A stretch of 64,000 nt of DNA from Sulfitobacter donghicola DSW-25 = KCTC 12864 = JCM 14565 (GTDB lineage Bacteria > Pseudomonadota > Alphaproteobacteria > Rhodobacterales > Rhodobacteraceae): NCBI RefSeq assembly GCF_000622405.1, contig NZ_JASF01000005.1:2418001-2482000 (forward strand), given 5' to 3'. Both the position numbers and the translations under genes were made by a program. The first letter of the stretch is position 1. Every line of letters starts with the position of its first letter. Of this stretch, positions 25,445-34,914 are shown one piece after another. The notes beneath the pieces are model-generated. The model was not told the DNA's origin, ran no database searches, and saw only the letters and a list, made by a program, of their open reading frames with translations.

Positions 25445-26557
25445 ATGTCCGAACCTGTCACGAATGAAGAAGTCGAAGATGTATTGTCTTCGATCCGCAG
25501 ATTGGTATCCGAAGATAAACGGCCCCTTGCAGGGTTGCGCAGCGCGAGCGCCGAGGCGGTTCCGATGCCCGAAGCCGAGCAGGAACCTGCACCCGAAGTG
25601 GTTGACCGATTTGTTCTGACACCAGCATTGCGTGTGACTGACCAACAGGATGTTGCAGCGGTCGCTGATGATGCAGGGCCACTTGATCTAGGGTCTGTCG
25701 CGCGGAACACTTGGGCCGAGGACGAAACCGTTGTGGCCGAAAACGAACCAATGATGCTGTTTCCCGCCGCGCAAGAGGCCTCTGCCGAGGCGGGTGCGCA
25801 GGATGGCGACACCGATATAGCCGCATTGGTGCATGAGGCTGTCGAAACTCAGGAACAATCCAGCGAAGATTTGCAAGATGAAGGCGACTATAGCGATGAA
25901 AGCTATTGGGAGACGCCAGAGCTAGCAGAACCCGCACAGGTTCACGAAGAGTCCGCAGAACATATGCACGCGCAAGAGCATTCAGGCGATGCTGATGCGG
26001 ATTGGAATGTTGATGAAAATGATCGATATTCTAGCGATCTGGTAGAAGAGGATGCACATGAAGCGGATTTCCACACGATAGAGGAAGTCATTGTAAATGA
26101 TGCGCCGGAAGCCGTGTTTGAAGCGCCTGCTGAGGCCCCGAATGAGGCCGCGAATGCCTCGGTTTTGACCGATAAAATCGCCGCACTTGAGGCGGCAGTG
26201 GGTGAGATCGCGCAAGATTGGGAGCCAGATGGTGAGATCGAAGAGGAACTCACATCCACTGTCACCTCCGCCATGGCGTGGGAAGATAACGTTGATCTGG
26301 ATGCAACTGGCGAACCAATTCACGCTGCTTTTGACGACGCGCCTTTAGAAGCCGAAGAAATCCCAGAAGAGCCCCATGCCGATAGCGATGCAGGCGAGGA
26401 AGAGCCTTTGATGGACGAAGCGGCCCTGCGTGATCTTGTTAGCGAGATCGTGCGCGCCGAGCTTCAGGGCGCGCTGGGTGAGCGGATCACTCGCAATGTG
26501 CGCAAATTGGTGCGCCGTGAAATCCACCGCGCTTTGACCGCGCAGGATATGGAATAA
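25445..26557 (+). CDS. Acidic PopZ-like (DUF2497-related) protein
   Basis: 370 residues. The N-terminal motif NEEVEDVLSSIRRLVSED matches the start of PopZ/DUF2497 proteins. A very acidic, low-complexity linker (about residues 40-310, dense in Glu, Asp and Ala) follows. The C-terminal helices (LRDLVSEIVRAELQGAL, then RITRNVRKLVRREIHRAL) correspond to the oligomerising end. PopZ scaffolds organise cell poles and chromosome origins. Overall similarity is mainly in architecture, so a PopZ-equivalent role is inference. It lies between tolC and cobQ. Confidence 0.6.
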   Translation: MSEPVTNEEVEDVLSSIRRLVSEDKRPLAGLRSASAEAVPMPEAEQEPAPEVVDRFVLTPALRVTDQQDVAAVADDAGPLDLGSVARNTWAEDETVVAENEPMMLFPAAQEASAEAGAQDGDTDIAALVHEAVETQEQSSEDLQDEGDYSDESYWETPELAEPAQVHEESAEHMHAQEHSGDADADWNVDENDRYSSDLVEEDAHEADFHTIEEVIVNDAPEAVFEAPAEAPNEAANASVLTDKIAALEAAVGEIAQDWEPDGEIEEELTSTVTSAMAWEDNVDLDATGEPIHAAFDDAPLEAEEIPEEPHADSDAGEEEPLMDEAALRDLVSEIVRAELQGALGERITRNVRKLVRREIHRALTAQDME

Positions 26558-26561
26558 CGGC

Positions 26562-28022
26562 TTAGGCGACCTCTGCGGCAGCTGACAAAAGAGCGTCGAG
26601 ATCAAAGTAGCTCTCGATGTGCTGTGCTAATGCGTCGAGCGATTGTTCCACCTGATCCTCAAACACAACAGATGTTGTTGCCCCCAACGTGGCCAGATAG
26701 GCCGCGCGGAAGGCGTCTGAGGCAAAGATGCCGTGCAGATAGCACCCCAGTACGCGGCCATCCGCATTTGCTGCGCCCTCATTTGTATTGCCTAGGCGCA
26801 GCCATGGGCGGGCGCAATCAGGCCCATCGGTTTGCCCCATATGGATTTCATACCCGCTGAGAGCCGCATCTGATCCCAGATGCACGCCGTCGCGCAGCAA
26901 CAGGTTTTTGCTGGGCTCAAGGGTGGTATGAACATCCAGATGCCCCAATCCTTTAACCGTGCCGGCGGGTCCTTCGATGCCAGCCTCGTCGTTGATTGTT
27001 TGTCCTAGCATCTGATAGCCACCACACAGGCCCATCACATGGCCCCCCCGCCTGATATGGGCGGCGATGTCGATGTCCCAGCCTGCGGCGCGTAGCGCGG
27101 CAAGGTCCGAAATGGTGGATTTGCTGCCGACCAGCAGCACCAGATCCGCATCGGCGGGAATTGGATTGCCCGCTGTAATCATCCGCAGATCAACGTTTGG
27201 TTCTGCGGCGAGGGGGTCCAGATCATCAAAATTTGCGATGCGCGGCAGTTGCGGCACGGCGATCACAACGCCTTCACCACCCGAGCGCGCACGCGCGGGC
27301 AGGTCCATGACGTCTTCGGCGGGCAGGCGCGATGCCTGATCGAACCACGGTAAAACGCCTAGGCAGGGCCAGCCCGTTCGGGCGGCAATATCATCGCGCC
27401 CTGCATCAAACAGGCTGCGGTCGCCGCGGAACTTATTCACGCTAAACCCTTTGATCTGCGCGTTATCTGCCTCATCCAGCACCGCCTGAGTGCCCACGAT
27501 TTGCGCAATGACCCCGCCACGATCAATGTCCCCCATCAGGATCACGGGAACATTTGCGGCCTGTGCAAACCCCATGTTGGCAATGTCTCCAGCCCGTAGA
27601 TTTGTTTCTGCGGGAGAGCCAGCCCCCTCGATCACGATCAGGTCGCATTCCGCAGCAAGGCGTTGAAAACTTTCAAGAACCGCAGGCATGAGGGTCGCCT
27701 TGTTTTTGCCAAAGGCATGGGCCTCTTGATGGCCCGCAACCTGACCCTGAACAATCACCTGCGCCCCTGTGGCGGTTTGTGGTTTTAACAAGATCGGGTT
27801 CATATCGGTGTGCGGGGCAACGCCACAGGCGCGCGCCTGCAAAGCTTGGGCGCGGCCAATTTCGCCCCCATCCGAGGTTACGGCGGCATTGTTCGACATG
27901 TTCTGGGGCTTGAACGGGCGCACGTTTAAACCGCGCGCGCGGCAGGCCCGCAGGATACCCGCAACAATCATGGATTTCCCGACATTGCTGCCGGTCCCTT
28001 GTATCATGATCGCTTTTGCCAT
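26562..28022 (-). CDS. cobQ: Cobyric acid synthase
   Basis: 486 residues, normal length. It has an ATP-binding motif GTGSNVGKS (9-17) and the glutamine amidotransferase active site LCGGYQM (Cys 333) with a later His in YLHGIF. The enzyme amidates four side-chain carboxyls of adenosylcobyrinic acid a,c-diamide in B12 synthesis. It converges on the PopZ-like gene with four bases between stops. No cobalamin riboswitch fits in the short upstream gap. Confidence 0.97.
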   Translation of the reverse strand: MAKAIMIQGTGSNVGKSMIVAGILRACRARGLNVRPFKPQNMSNNAAVTSDGGEIGRAQALQARACGVAPHTDMNPILLKPQTATGAQVIVQGQVAGHQEAHAFGKNKATLMPAVLESFQRLAAECDLIVIEGAGSPAETNLRAGDIANMGFAQAANVPVILMGDIDRGGVIAQIVGTQAVLDEADNAQIKGFSVNKFRGDRSLFDAGRDDIAARTGWPCLGVLPWFDQASRLPAEDVMDLPARARSGGEGVVIAVPQLPRIANFDDLDPLAAEPNVDLRMITAGNPIPADADLVLLVGSKSTISDLAALRAAGWDIDIAAHIRRGGHVMGLCGGYQMLGQTINDEAGIEGPAGTVKGLGHLDVHTTLEPSKNLLLRDGVHLGSDAALSGYEIHMGQTDGPDCARPWLRLGNTNEGAANADGRVLGCYLHGIFASDAFRAAYLATLGATTSVVFEDQVEQSLDALAQHIESYFDLDALLSAAAEVA

Positions 28023-28086
28023 TTGCTATCCTCAGTCCTATTTGGGGCAAAGTGGCGTAAACGCAGGGCGAGGAAAAGGGCATTTC

Positions 28087-28662
28087 ATGAACACACCGGC
28101 ACACTTGTTGATTGGCGCCGCCGTTATGGGCAAGAAAAACCAACCGAGGTTGATCTGGGCGGCGATGGCGGGGGCTTTGATGCCCGATTTTTCGCTTTAT
28201 CTGCTGGCGGGGGTGTCGCTGTTTATCTTGGGGATCGATCCCCATGTTGTGTTTAACCAGCTGTATTTTTCTGACGCTTGGCAAACCGTCTTTGCGATGG
28301 ATAATTCGTTCATCCTGTGGGGGGCGGGTTTGGCTGCGGCGCTTTGGTGGGGCAAGCCTTTGCTTGTTGCCTTTGCGGGGGCAGGGCTCATCCATCTGTG
28401 TCTTGATTTCCCGCTTCATCATGATGACGGGCGATCACATTTCTGGCCGATATCATGGTGGGTTTTTGAATCCCCGCTGAGCTATTGGGACATCGGCCAT
28501 GGCGCCAGCTGGGTTGCGCCCTTGGAAGGGGCTTTGGCAGCTGTTGCCGCTATTCGGCTTTGGCTGATGGATGCAGGGCAGAGGGTGAAATCCGCCCTTG
28601 TTGTTCTCTTGATGGGAGAGCTTTGGATCACGTGGTCATGGCTGTTTAATTTTGGCCAATAA
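28087..28662 (+). CDS. Integral membrane protein of the membrane-bound hydrolase-like (YdjM/DUF457) type
   Basis: 191 residues from the ATG at 28087 with GAGGA upstream. It is hydrophobic throughout with about four to five membrane segments. It starts MNTPAHLLIGAAVMG, holds the internal motif HLCLDFPLHHDDGRSHFWP rich in His/Asp, and has ALMPDFSLYLL early. His/Asp clusters of this kind mark a family annotated as metal-dependent membrane hydrolases. The gene is divergent from cobQ by 64 bases; a B12-related role is only positional. Confidence 0.65.
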   Translation: MNTPAHLLIGAAVMGKKNQPRLIWAAMAGALMPDFSLYLLAGVSLFILGIDPHVVFNQLYFSDAWQTVFAMDNSFILWGAGLAAALWWGKPLLVAFAGAGLIHLCLDFPLHHDDGRSHFWPISWWVFESPLSYWDIGHGASWVAPLEGALAAVAAIRLWLMDAGQRVKSALVVLLMGELWITWSWLFNFGQ

Positions 28663-28694
28663 AAAAGACGCAGCCCAAAGGCTGCGTCTTTTTT
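28661..28694. terminator. Bidirectional Rho-independent terminator
   Basis: AAAAAAGACGCAGCC and GGCTGCGTCTTTTTT form a perfect 15-base inverted repeat with a four-base loop. It starts within the stop codon of the membrane-protein gene and serves both it and the convergent DUF6280 gene. Confidence 0.95.
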
Positions 28695-28716
28695 AAACAG
28701 TGCAAAGCTGATGTGC

Positions 28717-29037
28717 TTAAGCGGCTTCTGCCTGCTGAGCTGCATTGCGGCGCTCTGACTCTTCGCGGGAGAGGGCGACGGAAGTACGTACACCTTTACC
28801 AACAAAGTCCATCAGACCGGTTACAACACGTTCGTTCGGGTCAATACCCGCACAGCTTAGAACTTCACGGCCATCACGTGAGCGTGCCCAACGGGCGATT
28901 TGCTCTGGGCCATTGCCATATTTTTTGTCGTCGGCGATAGCATCGTCCAATGCGGCCAGTACTACGGCTGCAAATAGTTTACGGGCACGGTTACCTTGTT
29001 CGTTATTAAAGGCTGTACCATCAACGAAATCTTTCAA
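28717..29037 (-). CDS. DUF6280-type conserved small protein
   Basis: 106 residues with a TTG start at 29037, eight bases after AGGA. The sequence is soluble and starts KDFVDGTAFNNEQGNRARKL, continuing with KKYGNGPEQIARWARSRDGRE. It matches a small protein that is strongly conserved in Rhodobacteraceae and has no known function. It is divergent from efp, separated by 218 bases. Confidence 0.75.
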   Translation of the reverse strand: MKDFVDGTAFNNEQGNRARKLFAAVVLAALDDAIADDKKYGNGPEQIARWARSRDGREVLSCAGIDPNERVVTGLMDFVGKGVRTSVALSREESERRNAAQQAEAA

Positions 29038-29184
29038 CTCGTCGTCCTTCCCTTATTCTTGCTCTTGTCATTTCGGCGTTCGCCTCTTCTGACAGATAAA
29101 GAGCGATTCGGATACCCCGTATGCGCATGGCTGCCATGTTAATTTTGCATGGCTTTTGAAGCGTTAGGTACCAAATTGGGCTCC

Positions 29185-29213
29185 TTGCACGTGGCACCTA
29201 CGCAAGATATAGG
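29185..29213 (+). promoter_or_regulatory. Candidate efp promoter
   Basis: TTGCAC (29185-29190) is followed after 17 bases by TATAGG (29208-29213), giving a leader of about 35 bases before the efp ATG. Confidence 0.5.
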
Positions 29214-29255
29214 GGTGAACAAGAAATCATCAACCTTTTGTCAGAGTTTTGCCAC

Positions 29256-29819
29256 ATGCCTAAAATCAACGGAAACGAGATTCGCCCCGGAAATGTTCTG
29301 GAACATAACGGTGGATTATGGGCGGCTGTGAAGGTCGATCACGTCAAACCTGGCAAAGGTGGTGCATTTGCGCAAGTCGAACTGAAGAATCTGCGCAACG
29401 GTTCCAAACTAAATGAACGCTTTCGCAGCGCCGACAAAGTAGAGCGCGTGCGCCTTGAACAAAAAGACCAGCAGTTCCTTTATGAGGATGCTGGCATGTT
29501 GGTTCTGATGGATACTGACACCTATGATCAGGTGCAGCTGGCCTCTGACCTATTGGGAGAGCGCCGCCCGTTCTTGCAAGACGGCATGATGATCGTTGTT
29601 GAATATTACGAAGATGAGGCGATCAACGCCGCGCTGCCACAGAAGGTGACCTGCAAAATCGCCGAGACCGAGCCAGTTGTAAAAGGCCAGACGGCGGCGA
29701 ATTCTTTCAAGCCTGCGATCTTGGACAACGGTGTAAAAGTCAGCGTGCCACCATTTGTGGGGCAGGACGAAGACATCATCGTGAACACAGAAACAATGGA
29801 ATACGTAGAGCGCGCCTGA
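29256..29819 (+). CDS. efp: Elongation factor P
   Basis: 187 residues from the ATG at 29256, starting [20 protein letters not shown]. Lys34 in the KPGKGGAF loop is the position that is lysylated in E. coli EF-P. All three beta-barrel domains are present, ending [13 protein letters not shown] relieves ribosome stalling at polyproline stretches. It is monocistronic, with its own promoter-like sequence and a terminator 28 bases after the stop. Confidence 0.98.
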   Translation: MPKINGNEIRPGNVLEHNGGLWAAVKVDHVKPGKGGAFAQVELKNLRNGSKLNERFRSADKVERVRLEQKDQQFLYEDAGMLVLMDTDTYDQVQLASDLLGERRPFLQDGMMIVVEYYEDEAINAALPQKVTCKIAETEPVVKGQTAANSFKPAILDNGVKVSVPPFVGQDEDIIVNTETMEYVERA

Positions 29820-29847
29820 TTGGCCGCCACTTACGAGAATAGCAAAG

Positions 29848-29873
29848 CGCGGTCCTTGGGGGCCGCGTTTTTT
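29848..29873 (+). terminator. Rho-independent terminator of efp
   Basis: CGCGGTCC and GGGCCGCG form an eight-base stem (one G-U) with a TTGG loop, followed by six T. Confidence 0.9.
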
Positions 29874-29875
29874 GT

Positions 29876-30619
29876 TTAGTCGATCCGCTTTACCACAGAT
29901 CCGTCTGCATCCATCGCACCAGTTGCGCGATCAAAACGCAGATAGGCCAATGCGTTGTTCCCCGAACGGGTCAGCAGGGTGCCAGCGGCCTTGCCCTGTA
30001 CAGTGATCGCTGTGCCGGATGGGGCGTCACCTGAAACCTCAACACGTGCCAATCCTTTGCGCAGCTCGGTTTTATGTTTCATGCGTGCGGTCACTTCCTG
30101 CCCGACATAACACCCTTTGCGGAAATCCACGCCGTGGATACGCTCAAACCCCATTTCCAGAATGAAACTATCCGACGTCAGTTCGCTATTGGTGCTGGGG
30201 ATTGCGTGTTCGACATAAAGGGCAGGCCAATCCGTGGTGTCCTCGGTCTGGGGGGTGTCGCGATAGGCGCGCCAGCCAAGGGCGCTATGGCGTGGATCGG
30301 GCAGGGCGTCATCCGGTGCTGGGCCCGTGCCGCGATGCAGGTGCAGATCGCTCGCCTCGATTTTCACGTCGGCGCGTAGCTTATACATGTTCAGCCTTTG
30401 GAGAAGCATGTCTGACAGAGAGGCATCCACATCCAACAAAACAGCCTCTGCGTCAGCTTTCAAAAAGAAATCGGCAAGGTATTTGCCCTGCGGCGTCAGG
30501 ATCGCGGCATAGACCAGCCCCGATTCCAGACCTTGGATGTCGTTAGTTATCAACCCTTGCAAGAATTCACGGGTGTCAGAGCCTGTAAAACGTAGGATTT
30601 GGCGAGAGATTGGGGGCAT
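29876..30619 (-). CDS. ygfZ: Folate-binding YgfZ-type protein
   Basis: 247 residues. The signature KGCYVGQEVTARMKHK is present, with the conserved Cys. YgfZ-family proteins resemble the T-protein of glycine cleavage and support assembly or repair of Fe-S enzymes such as MiaB in a folate-dependent way. It converges on efp. A single-gene transcription unit is likely. Confidence 0.93.
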   Translation of the reverse strand: MPPISRQILRFTGSDTREFLQGLITNDIQGLESGLVYAAILTPQGKYLADFFLKADAEAVLLDVDASLSDMLLQRLNMYKLRADVKIEASDLHLHRGTGPAPDDALPDPRHSALGWRAYRDTPQTEDTTDWPALYVEHAIPSTNSELTSDSFILEMGFERIHGVDFRKGCYVGQEVTARMKHKTELRKGLARVEVSGDAPSGTAITVQGKAAGTLLTRSGNNALAYLRFDRATGAMDADGSVVKRID

Positions 30620-30694
30620 GGGCTGTCCTTTTGGTGTTGGCTTTTATATAGCAACTCCGGTCCTGCGTTACAGGGGGCATGTTGGGGGGCAATT

Positions 30695-31372
30695 ATGCGC
30701 GCGCAAGTTTCAGTGGTTATTCCTACGCTCAATACCGAGCCAGCGTTGGCAGATTGTCTGGGCGCGTTGATGGAAGGGTTAGAGCAAGGTGTGATCCGCG
30801 AGTTGATCGTCAGCGATGGCGGGTCCAGCGATGGATCGGGGGCCGTTGCTCAGGCTTGGGGGGCGGAAGTGATTGTTGGTCCGGCCTCACGCGGTGGTCA
30901 GTTGGCGCGTGGCGTTGCGGTGGCCAAAGGTGACTGGGTTTTGGTTTTACATGCCGATACGGTGTTGGAGGCCGGATGGGCGCAGGTTGTCCGTGCGCAT
31001 CTGACGCAGAAAGATCGGGCAGGGTGGTTCCGCTTGGCCTTCGACCAGAAGGGCATCTTCCCCTTATGGGTTGCAACTTGGGCCAATATTCGCAGCCGTA
31101 TGGGGCTGCCTTATGGGGATCAGGGGCTTTTGATCCATCGGAATTTATACCAAGAGGTTGGAGGCTATCCCGATCAGCCCTTGATGGAGGATGTGGCGAT
31201 CGCGCGGCGCTTGCGCGGCAAGCTTGTCGAGCTGGATTGCGTGGCGGTGACCTCGGCGATCAAATACCAGCGCCAAGGATGGCTGCGGCGCGGTGCCAAA
31301 AACCTGTGGACCTTGGTGCGCTATGCTGCAGGGGCCTCGCCTGAAAAGCTGGCCGAGGCCTATCGCCGTTAG
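30695..31372 (+). CDS. Family 2-type glycosyltransferase (TIGR04283-like)
   Basis: 225 residues from the ATG at 30695 with a G-rich ribosome site. The GT-A features are VSVVIPTLNTE at the start, ELIVSDGGSSDGS and the metal-binding region VLHADTVLE; RSRMGLPYGDQGLLIHRNLY follows. The subfamily includes enzymes annotated for arsenosugar synthesis, but the donor and acceptor here are unknown. It is divergent from ygfZ by 75 bases. Confidence 0.85.
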   Translation: MRAQVSVVIPTLNTEPALADCLGALMEGLEQGVIRELIVSDGGSSDGSGAVAQAWGAEVIVGPASRGGQLARGVAVAKGDWVLVLHADTVLEAGWAQVVRAHLTQKDRAGWFRLAFDQKGIFPLWVATWANIRSRMGLPYGDQGLLIHRNLYQEVGGYPDQPLMEDVAIARRLRGKLVELDCVAVTSAIKYQRQGWLRRGAKNLWTLVRYAAGASPEKLAEAYRR

Positions 31373-31448
31373 AGGTGATCCAAAGGGCGCGCCAAAGGCG
31401 CGACGCTATTGCGGTGTCTGGATCGAAGGTTCTCGCGGAAAATCGGGC

Positions 31449-33326
31449 TTAGTTCCCAAAGAAATGTTGCCCGATGCGTTGCAGCAAGTTCAGCGGTTTT
31501 TCCTGCGTCGGAGCATCGCGGCGCCCCAAAATGCCCTTTCGGCGGTCTGACACAAGTTTCCCGTCTTTGAACTGTAGGCGATAGAGGTCGGCATAGATGC
31601 CACCGCGTTCCAGCAGCTCTTCGTGGGTGCCTTCATCAACGGCGCGGCCGCGGTCCATCACGATGATCTTATCTGCGTTGCGAATGGTGCTAAGGCGGTG
31701 GGCGATGACCAAGGTCGTGCGGCCTTTGGACAGGCGATCCAAGGCGTCCTGAACAACCTGTTCGGATTGCGCGTCCAGCGCACTGGTCGCTTCATCCAGC
31801 AGCAGAACAGGTGTATTGCGCAGCAGGGCACGGGCGATGACAATCCGCTGGCGTTGACCACCCGACAGCGCCGAGCCCCGCGGCCCAACGCGGGTTTCCA
31901 GCCCGTTTTCCAACTGAGGCAGGAAGTCAGAGACAAAAGCGGCATCCAAAGCGGCCTGTAGGTCTTCTTCGCTGACATCTGTGCGGCCTAAAACGATGTT
32001 TTCGCGCAGGGTTTCATCAAACAGCAGCGCCTCTTGGCTGACGACAGAGAATAGCGTGCGCAAGTCGGGGATTGCCATTTCTGTGGTTGCCACGCCGCCA
32101 ACGCGCACAGCACCTGATGAGGGGTCGAGCAGGCGGGTTAACAGATTGAAGATTGTGGATTTGCCTGCACCGGAGGCTCCCACCAGCGCGGTGGTTTTGC
32201 CAGCAGGGGCGACAAGAGACAGCTCGCGCAGAACTTCTGTATCGCCATAGGACAGATTGACGTTTTCCAGCGTAATATCGGCCTCGGTCAAGGGGGCAGC
32301 CACGGGATCAATGGGCGAGGTGAGATGCAATGGCGCGTCCATCAATTCCTTGATGCGTTCCAACGCCGCCGCAGCAACCTGCCACTGTCCGCTGATCCCG
32401 CCCAAGCGGCGCAGCGGGTTAAAGGTGAAACCCATCGCGGTGAAAAAGGTCATGAACTGGCCAATGGTTTTGTCGCCCGAGATGATTTCAGACCCGCCAT
32501 AGAGGATAACGGCCATAAACCCGACGCCAGAAATGATGTCGATCATCGCCGGAATGGCCGAGCTACCAAAAGCGGTGCGCACTTCGGTTGAGACGAATTT
32601 TTTGGTAATGGCGCGGTATTGGCGGGATTGATATTCTTCCAGCGCGTTCAGTTTGACCTGAACAATTCCGTGAAACACCTCGTCCAGACGGGTGGACAGG
32701 CTGGCCCCCAAATCGCGGGCTTCTCGGGCGCGGCGGCGCACAAAACGCTGTGCAAAAGCCGCAGGCAGGACCATCACGGGAATACCAATACAGGCCAGCA
32801 GCGCCCAAACCGGATCAATCGAAATGGCCACGCCCAGCAGCACCAGTAAGCCGATGAAATCACGGCCCGCGCCTGTAATGATCGCCCGCCACACGTCTCC
32901 GACTGCGTTTACATCCGATTGGACGCGCTGGATCAGGAAACCAGGGGGGTGGGATTGGTGAAACGCGCCGTCCTGCTGCATCATGCGATCCAGCAGATCA
33001 ATGCGCATATCCCCAGCAGAACGTTGGGCAATGCGGGTGAGCAGCACCTTTTGGGCGACCCCAGAAATGGCGCGCACCACAAAAATGCCGATCAGTACAA
33101 AGCCGACGATCAGCAGCCACGATTGCTCTCCCGCGACAAAAACACGGTCAAACATCGGCTCCATCAGCTTGGCCATCGCGCCAAGGCTGGCCCCTTCGAA
33201 GACCATGAACATAACCGCTAGGCAAAGTTTCCAAAAGTGTTTGCGCAGATAGTCGCGCCAAAGCCAGCGCATCAACGCGCCTGATGTATAAGTCTGTCCG
33301 CTGCTCATGGGGGTATCGGCTTTCAT
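31449..33326 (-). CDS. MsbA-like ABC exporter (fused membrane and ATPase domains)
   Basis: 625 residues. An N-terminal membrane domain (about residues 30-320, six segments) precedes an ATPase domain with Walker A GASGAGKS (383-390), signature LSGGQ (487-491) and Walker B VLLLDE (507-512). The order is that of lipid A/lipid and peptide half-exporters that work as homodimers. The C-terminal tail of ~40 residues is basic. Substrate is not determined by sequence; lipid-linked export is the usual role. Confidence 0.9.
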   Translation of the reverse strand: MKADTPMSSGQTYTSGALMRWLWRDYLRKHFWKLCLAVMFMVFEGASLGAMAKLMEPMFDRVFVAGEQSWLLIVGFVLIGIFVVRAISGVAQKVLLTRIAQRSAGDMRIDLLDRMMQQDGAFHQSHPPGFLIQRVQSDVNAVGDVWRAIITGAGRDFIGLLVLLGVAISIDPVWALLACIGIPVMVLPAAFAQRFVRRRAREARDLGASLSTRLDEVFHGIVQVKLNALEEYQSRQYRAITKKFVSTEVRTAFGSSAIPAMIDIISGVGFMAVILYGGSEIISGDKTIGQFMTFFTAMGFTFNPLRRLGGISGQWQVAAAALERIKELMDAPLHLTSPIDPVAAPLTEADITLENVNLSYGDTEVLRELSLVAPAGKTTALVGASGAGKSTIFNLLTRLLDPSSGAVRVGGVATTEMAIPDLRTLFSVVSQEALLFDETLRENIVLGRTDVSEEDLQAALDAAFVSDFLPQLENGLETRVGPRGSALSGGQRQRIVIARALLRNTPVLLLDEATSALDAQSEQVVQDALDRLSKGRTTLVIAHRLSTIRNADKIIVMDRGRAVDEGTHEELLERGGIYADLYRLQFKDGKLVSDRRKGILGRRDAPTQEKPLNLLQRIGQHFFGN

Positions 33327-33470
33327 TCATCGCGCCTTTTGGTATCGGGCAATCATAATGCGGGGGGGCAAGAGGGGCAAGTCAGACACGTGATTGACGA
33401 GCGGCCTTTGAGGTTTATGTTGCGATTAAGGAAACCTCCCGCAACTGTTTGAGATATAGGAAAAAGACGT

Positions 33471-34679
33471 ATGAGCAATAGGCCGAACCTGTCCCATGGA
33501 CGTGGATACCTCGCGATTCCCGGCCCGTCGGTCATGCCTGAAGCGGTTTTGCAGGCGATGCACCGCAGTGCGCCTAATATTTATGCGGGCGAGTTGGTCG
33601 ACATGATGCCAGGGATCATGGCGGATCTAAAACGCGTCGCGCGCACAAAGCATCACGCGACGATCTATATCGGCAACGGCCACGCCGCGTGGGAGGCGGC
33701 CCTGAGCAATGTGATCGCTCCGGGTGATCGGGTGCTGGTGCCGGCGACGGGCCGCTTTGGCTATGGTTTTGGCGAAATGGCCGAGGGGATCGGGGCCGAT
33801 GTGCAGTTGATCGACTTTGGCAAATCATCGCCCATGGATTTGGGCCGCATCGCACAGGCCTTGGCCGACGATAAAGACCACCAGATCAAGGCCGTCTTGG
33901 CCGTTCATGTGGATACCTCCAGCTCGGTCCGTAACGATATCAAAGGCCTGCGCGATGTGCTGGATGCGGCGGGGCATCCTGCGTTGCTGATGGTGGATTG
34001 CATCGCTTCCTTGGGATGTGACCAATTTGAGATGGACGATTGGGGCGTCGATGTCATGGTGACAGGCTGCCAAAAGGGGCTGATGGTGCCTCCGGGGTGT
34101 TCGTTTGTGTTCTTTAACGATCGCGCGCAAGCCGTGCGTGAGGCGATGCCGCGTGTCAGCCGCTATTGGGATTGGACCCCACGCAGCACGGCGACCGAGT
34201 TCTGGCAGTATTTCAACGGCACCGCCCCGACGCACCACCTTTATGGTTTGCGCGTTGCGCTGGATATGATCCACGACGAGGGGATCGAACAGGTTTGGGC
34301 GCGTCACAAAGTGCTGGCCCGCGCGATTTGGGCGGCTTGTGATGCATGGAGCGCCGAGGGTGATCTGCGTTTGAACATCGCCGATCCATCCGTGCGCAGC
34401 TGCGCCGTGACCTCTCTGCGTTTGGGCGATAACGACGGCACCCGCTTGCGCAACTGGGTCGAAAGAGAATTGGGCCTGACCTTGGGCATTGGTCTGGGCA
34501 TGGCCGAACCAGATGATCCCGCGCGCGATGCTTTCTTTCGCCTTGGGCATATGGGCCATGTGAACGGCCAAATGATTATGGGGCTGTTGGGCGGGATGCA
34601 GGCGGGCATGTCTGGTCTGGGCATTGCCCATGGGCGCGGCGCGCTAGATGCCGCTGCCGAGGTGATCGCAGGGCATTAG
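33471..34679 (+). CDS. Class V aminotransferase, serine/alanine-glyoxylate type
   Basis: 402 residues. The start RGYLAIPGPSVMPEAV and the PLP-lysine motif GCQKGLM (Lys about residue 202) with upstream MVDCIASLG are typical of the alanine/serine-glyoxylate aminotransferase family. The likely reaction moves the amino group of serine or another amino acid to glyoxylate. The closest substrate preference cannot be read from sequence. It converges with a small membrane-protein gene, stops three bases apart. Confidence 0.85.
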   Translation: MSNRPNLSHGRGYLAIPGPSVMPEAVLQAMHRSAPNIYAGELVDMMPGIMADLKRVARTKHHATIYIGNGHAAWEAALSNVIAPGDRVLVPATGRFGYGFGEMAEGIGADVQLIDFGKSSPMDLGRIAQALADDKDHQIKAVLAVHVDTSSSVRNDIKGLRDVLDAAGHPALLMVDCIASLGCDQFEMDDWGVDVMVTGCQKGLMVPPGCSFVFFNDRAQAVREAMPRVSRYWDWTPRSTATEFWQYFNGTAPTHHLYGLRVALDMIHDEGIEQVWARHKVLARAIWAACDAWSAEGDLRLNIADPSVRSCAVTSLRLGDNDGTRLRNWVERELGLTLGIGLGMAEPDDPARDAFFRLGHMGHVNGQMIMGLLGGMQAGMSGLGIAHGRGALDAAAEVIAGH

Positions 34680-34681
34680 GC

Positions 34682-34861
34682 TCACATCTGGCGGCGGGCG
34701 GCGATAAAACTGATCACGCGGTTGATGCACCATCCGGTGCAGGCCACCGCGATCAGGCCCCAAATGGACCAGATGGCCATAAATATCCATGTGATGTTCA
34801 CGCCGAACATCACAATGCAGGCCTTGGTGAAATTCGGGGCGCTTCCCTGCGGGCGGCTCAT
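34682..34861 (-). CDS. Small single-pass membrane protein
   Basis: 59 residues (ATG at 34861, AAGG-rich site upstream, TGA at 34682). A polar N-terminus (SRPQGSAPNFTKA) is followed by hydrophobic stretches CIVMFGVNITWIFMAIWSIW and GLIAVACTGW, then a basic end (AARRQM). It lies 53 bases downstream of the aminotransferase gene on the same strand and may share its transcript. Function unknown. Confidence 0.6.
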   Translation of the reverse strand: MSRPQGSAPNFTKACIVMFGVNITWIFMAIWSIWGLIAVACTGWCINRVISFIAARRQM

Positions 34862-34914
34862 CCTTTGATCCTTGGTTTGCTTGGCTTAAGCTAACCTAAA
34901 ATCGCGCTGAGTCA

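Noticed and set aside
28023..28086. Cobalamin riboswitch before cobQ
   Set aside because: Only 64 bases separate the divergent starts, too short for the aptamer, and no B12-box-like sequence was seen.
27673..28422. Minus-strand frame across the cobQ start and the membrane-protein gene
   Set aside because: Basic, low-complexity translation overlapping two well-supported genes.
31380..31412. GC-rich hairpin after the glycosyltransferase gene as terminator
   Set aside because: CGCGCC-AAA-GGCGCG can pair, but no T run follows on either strand.
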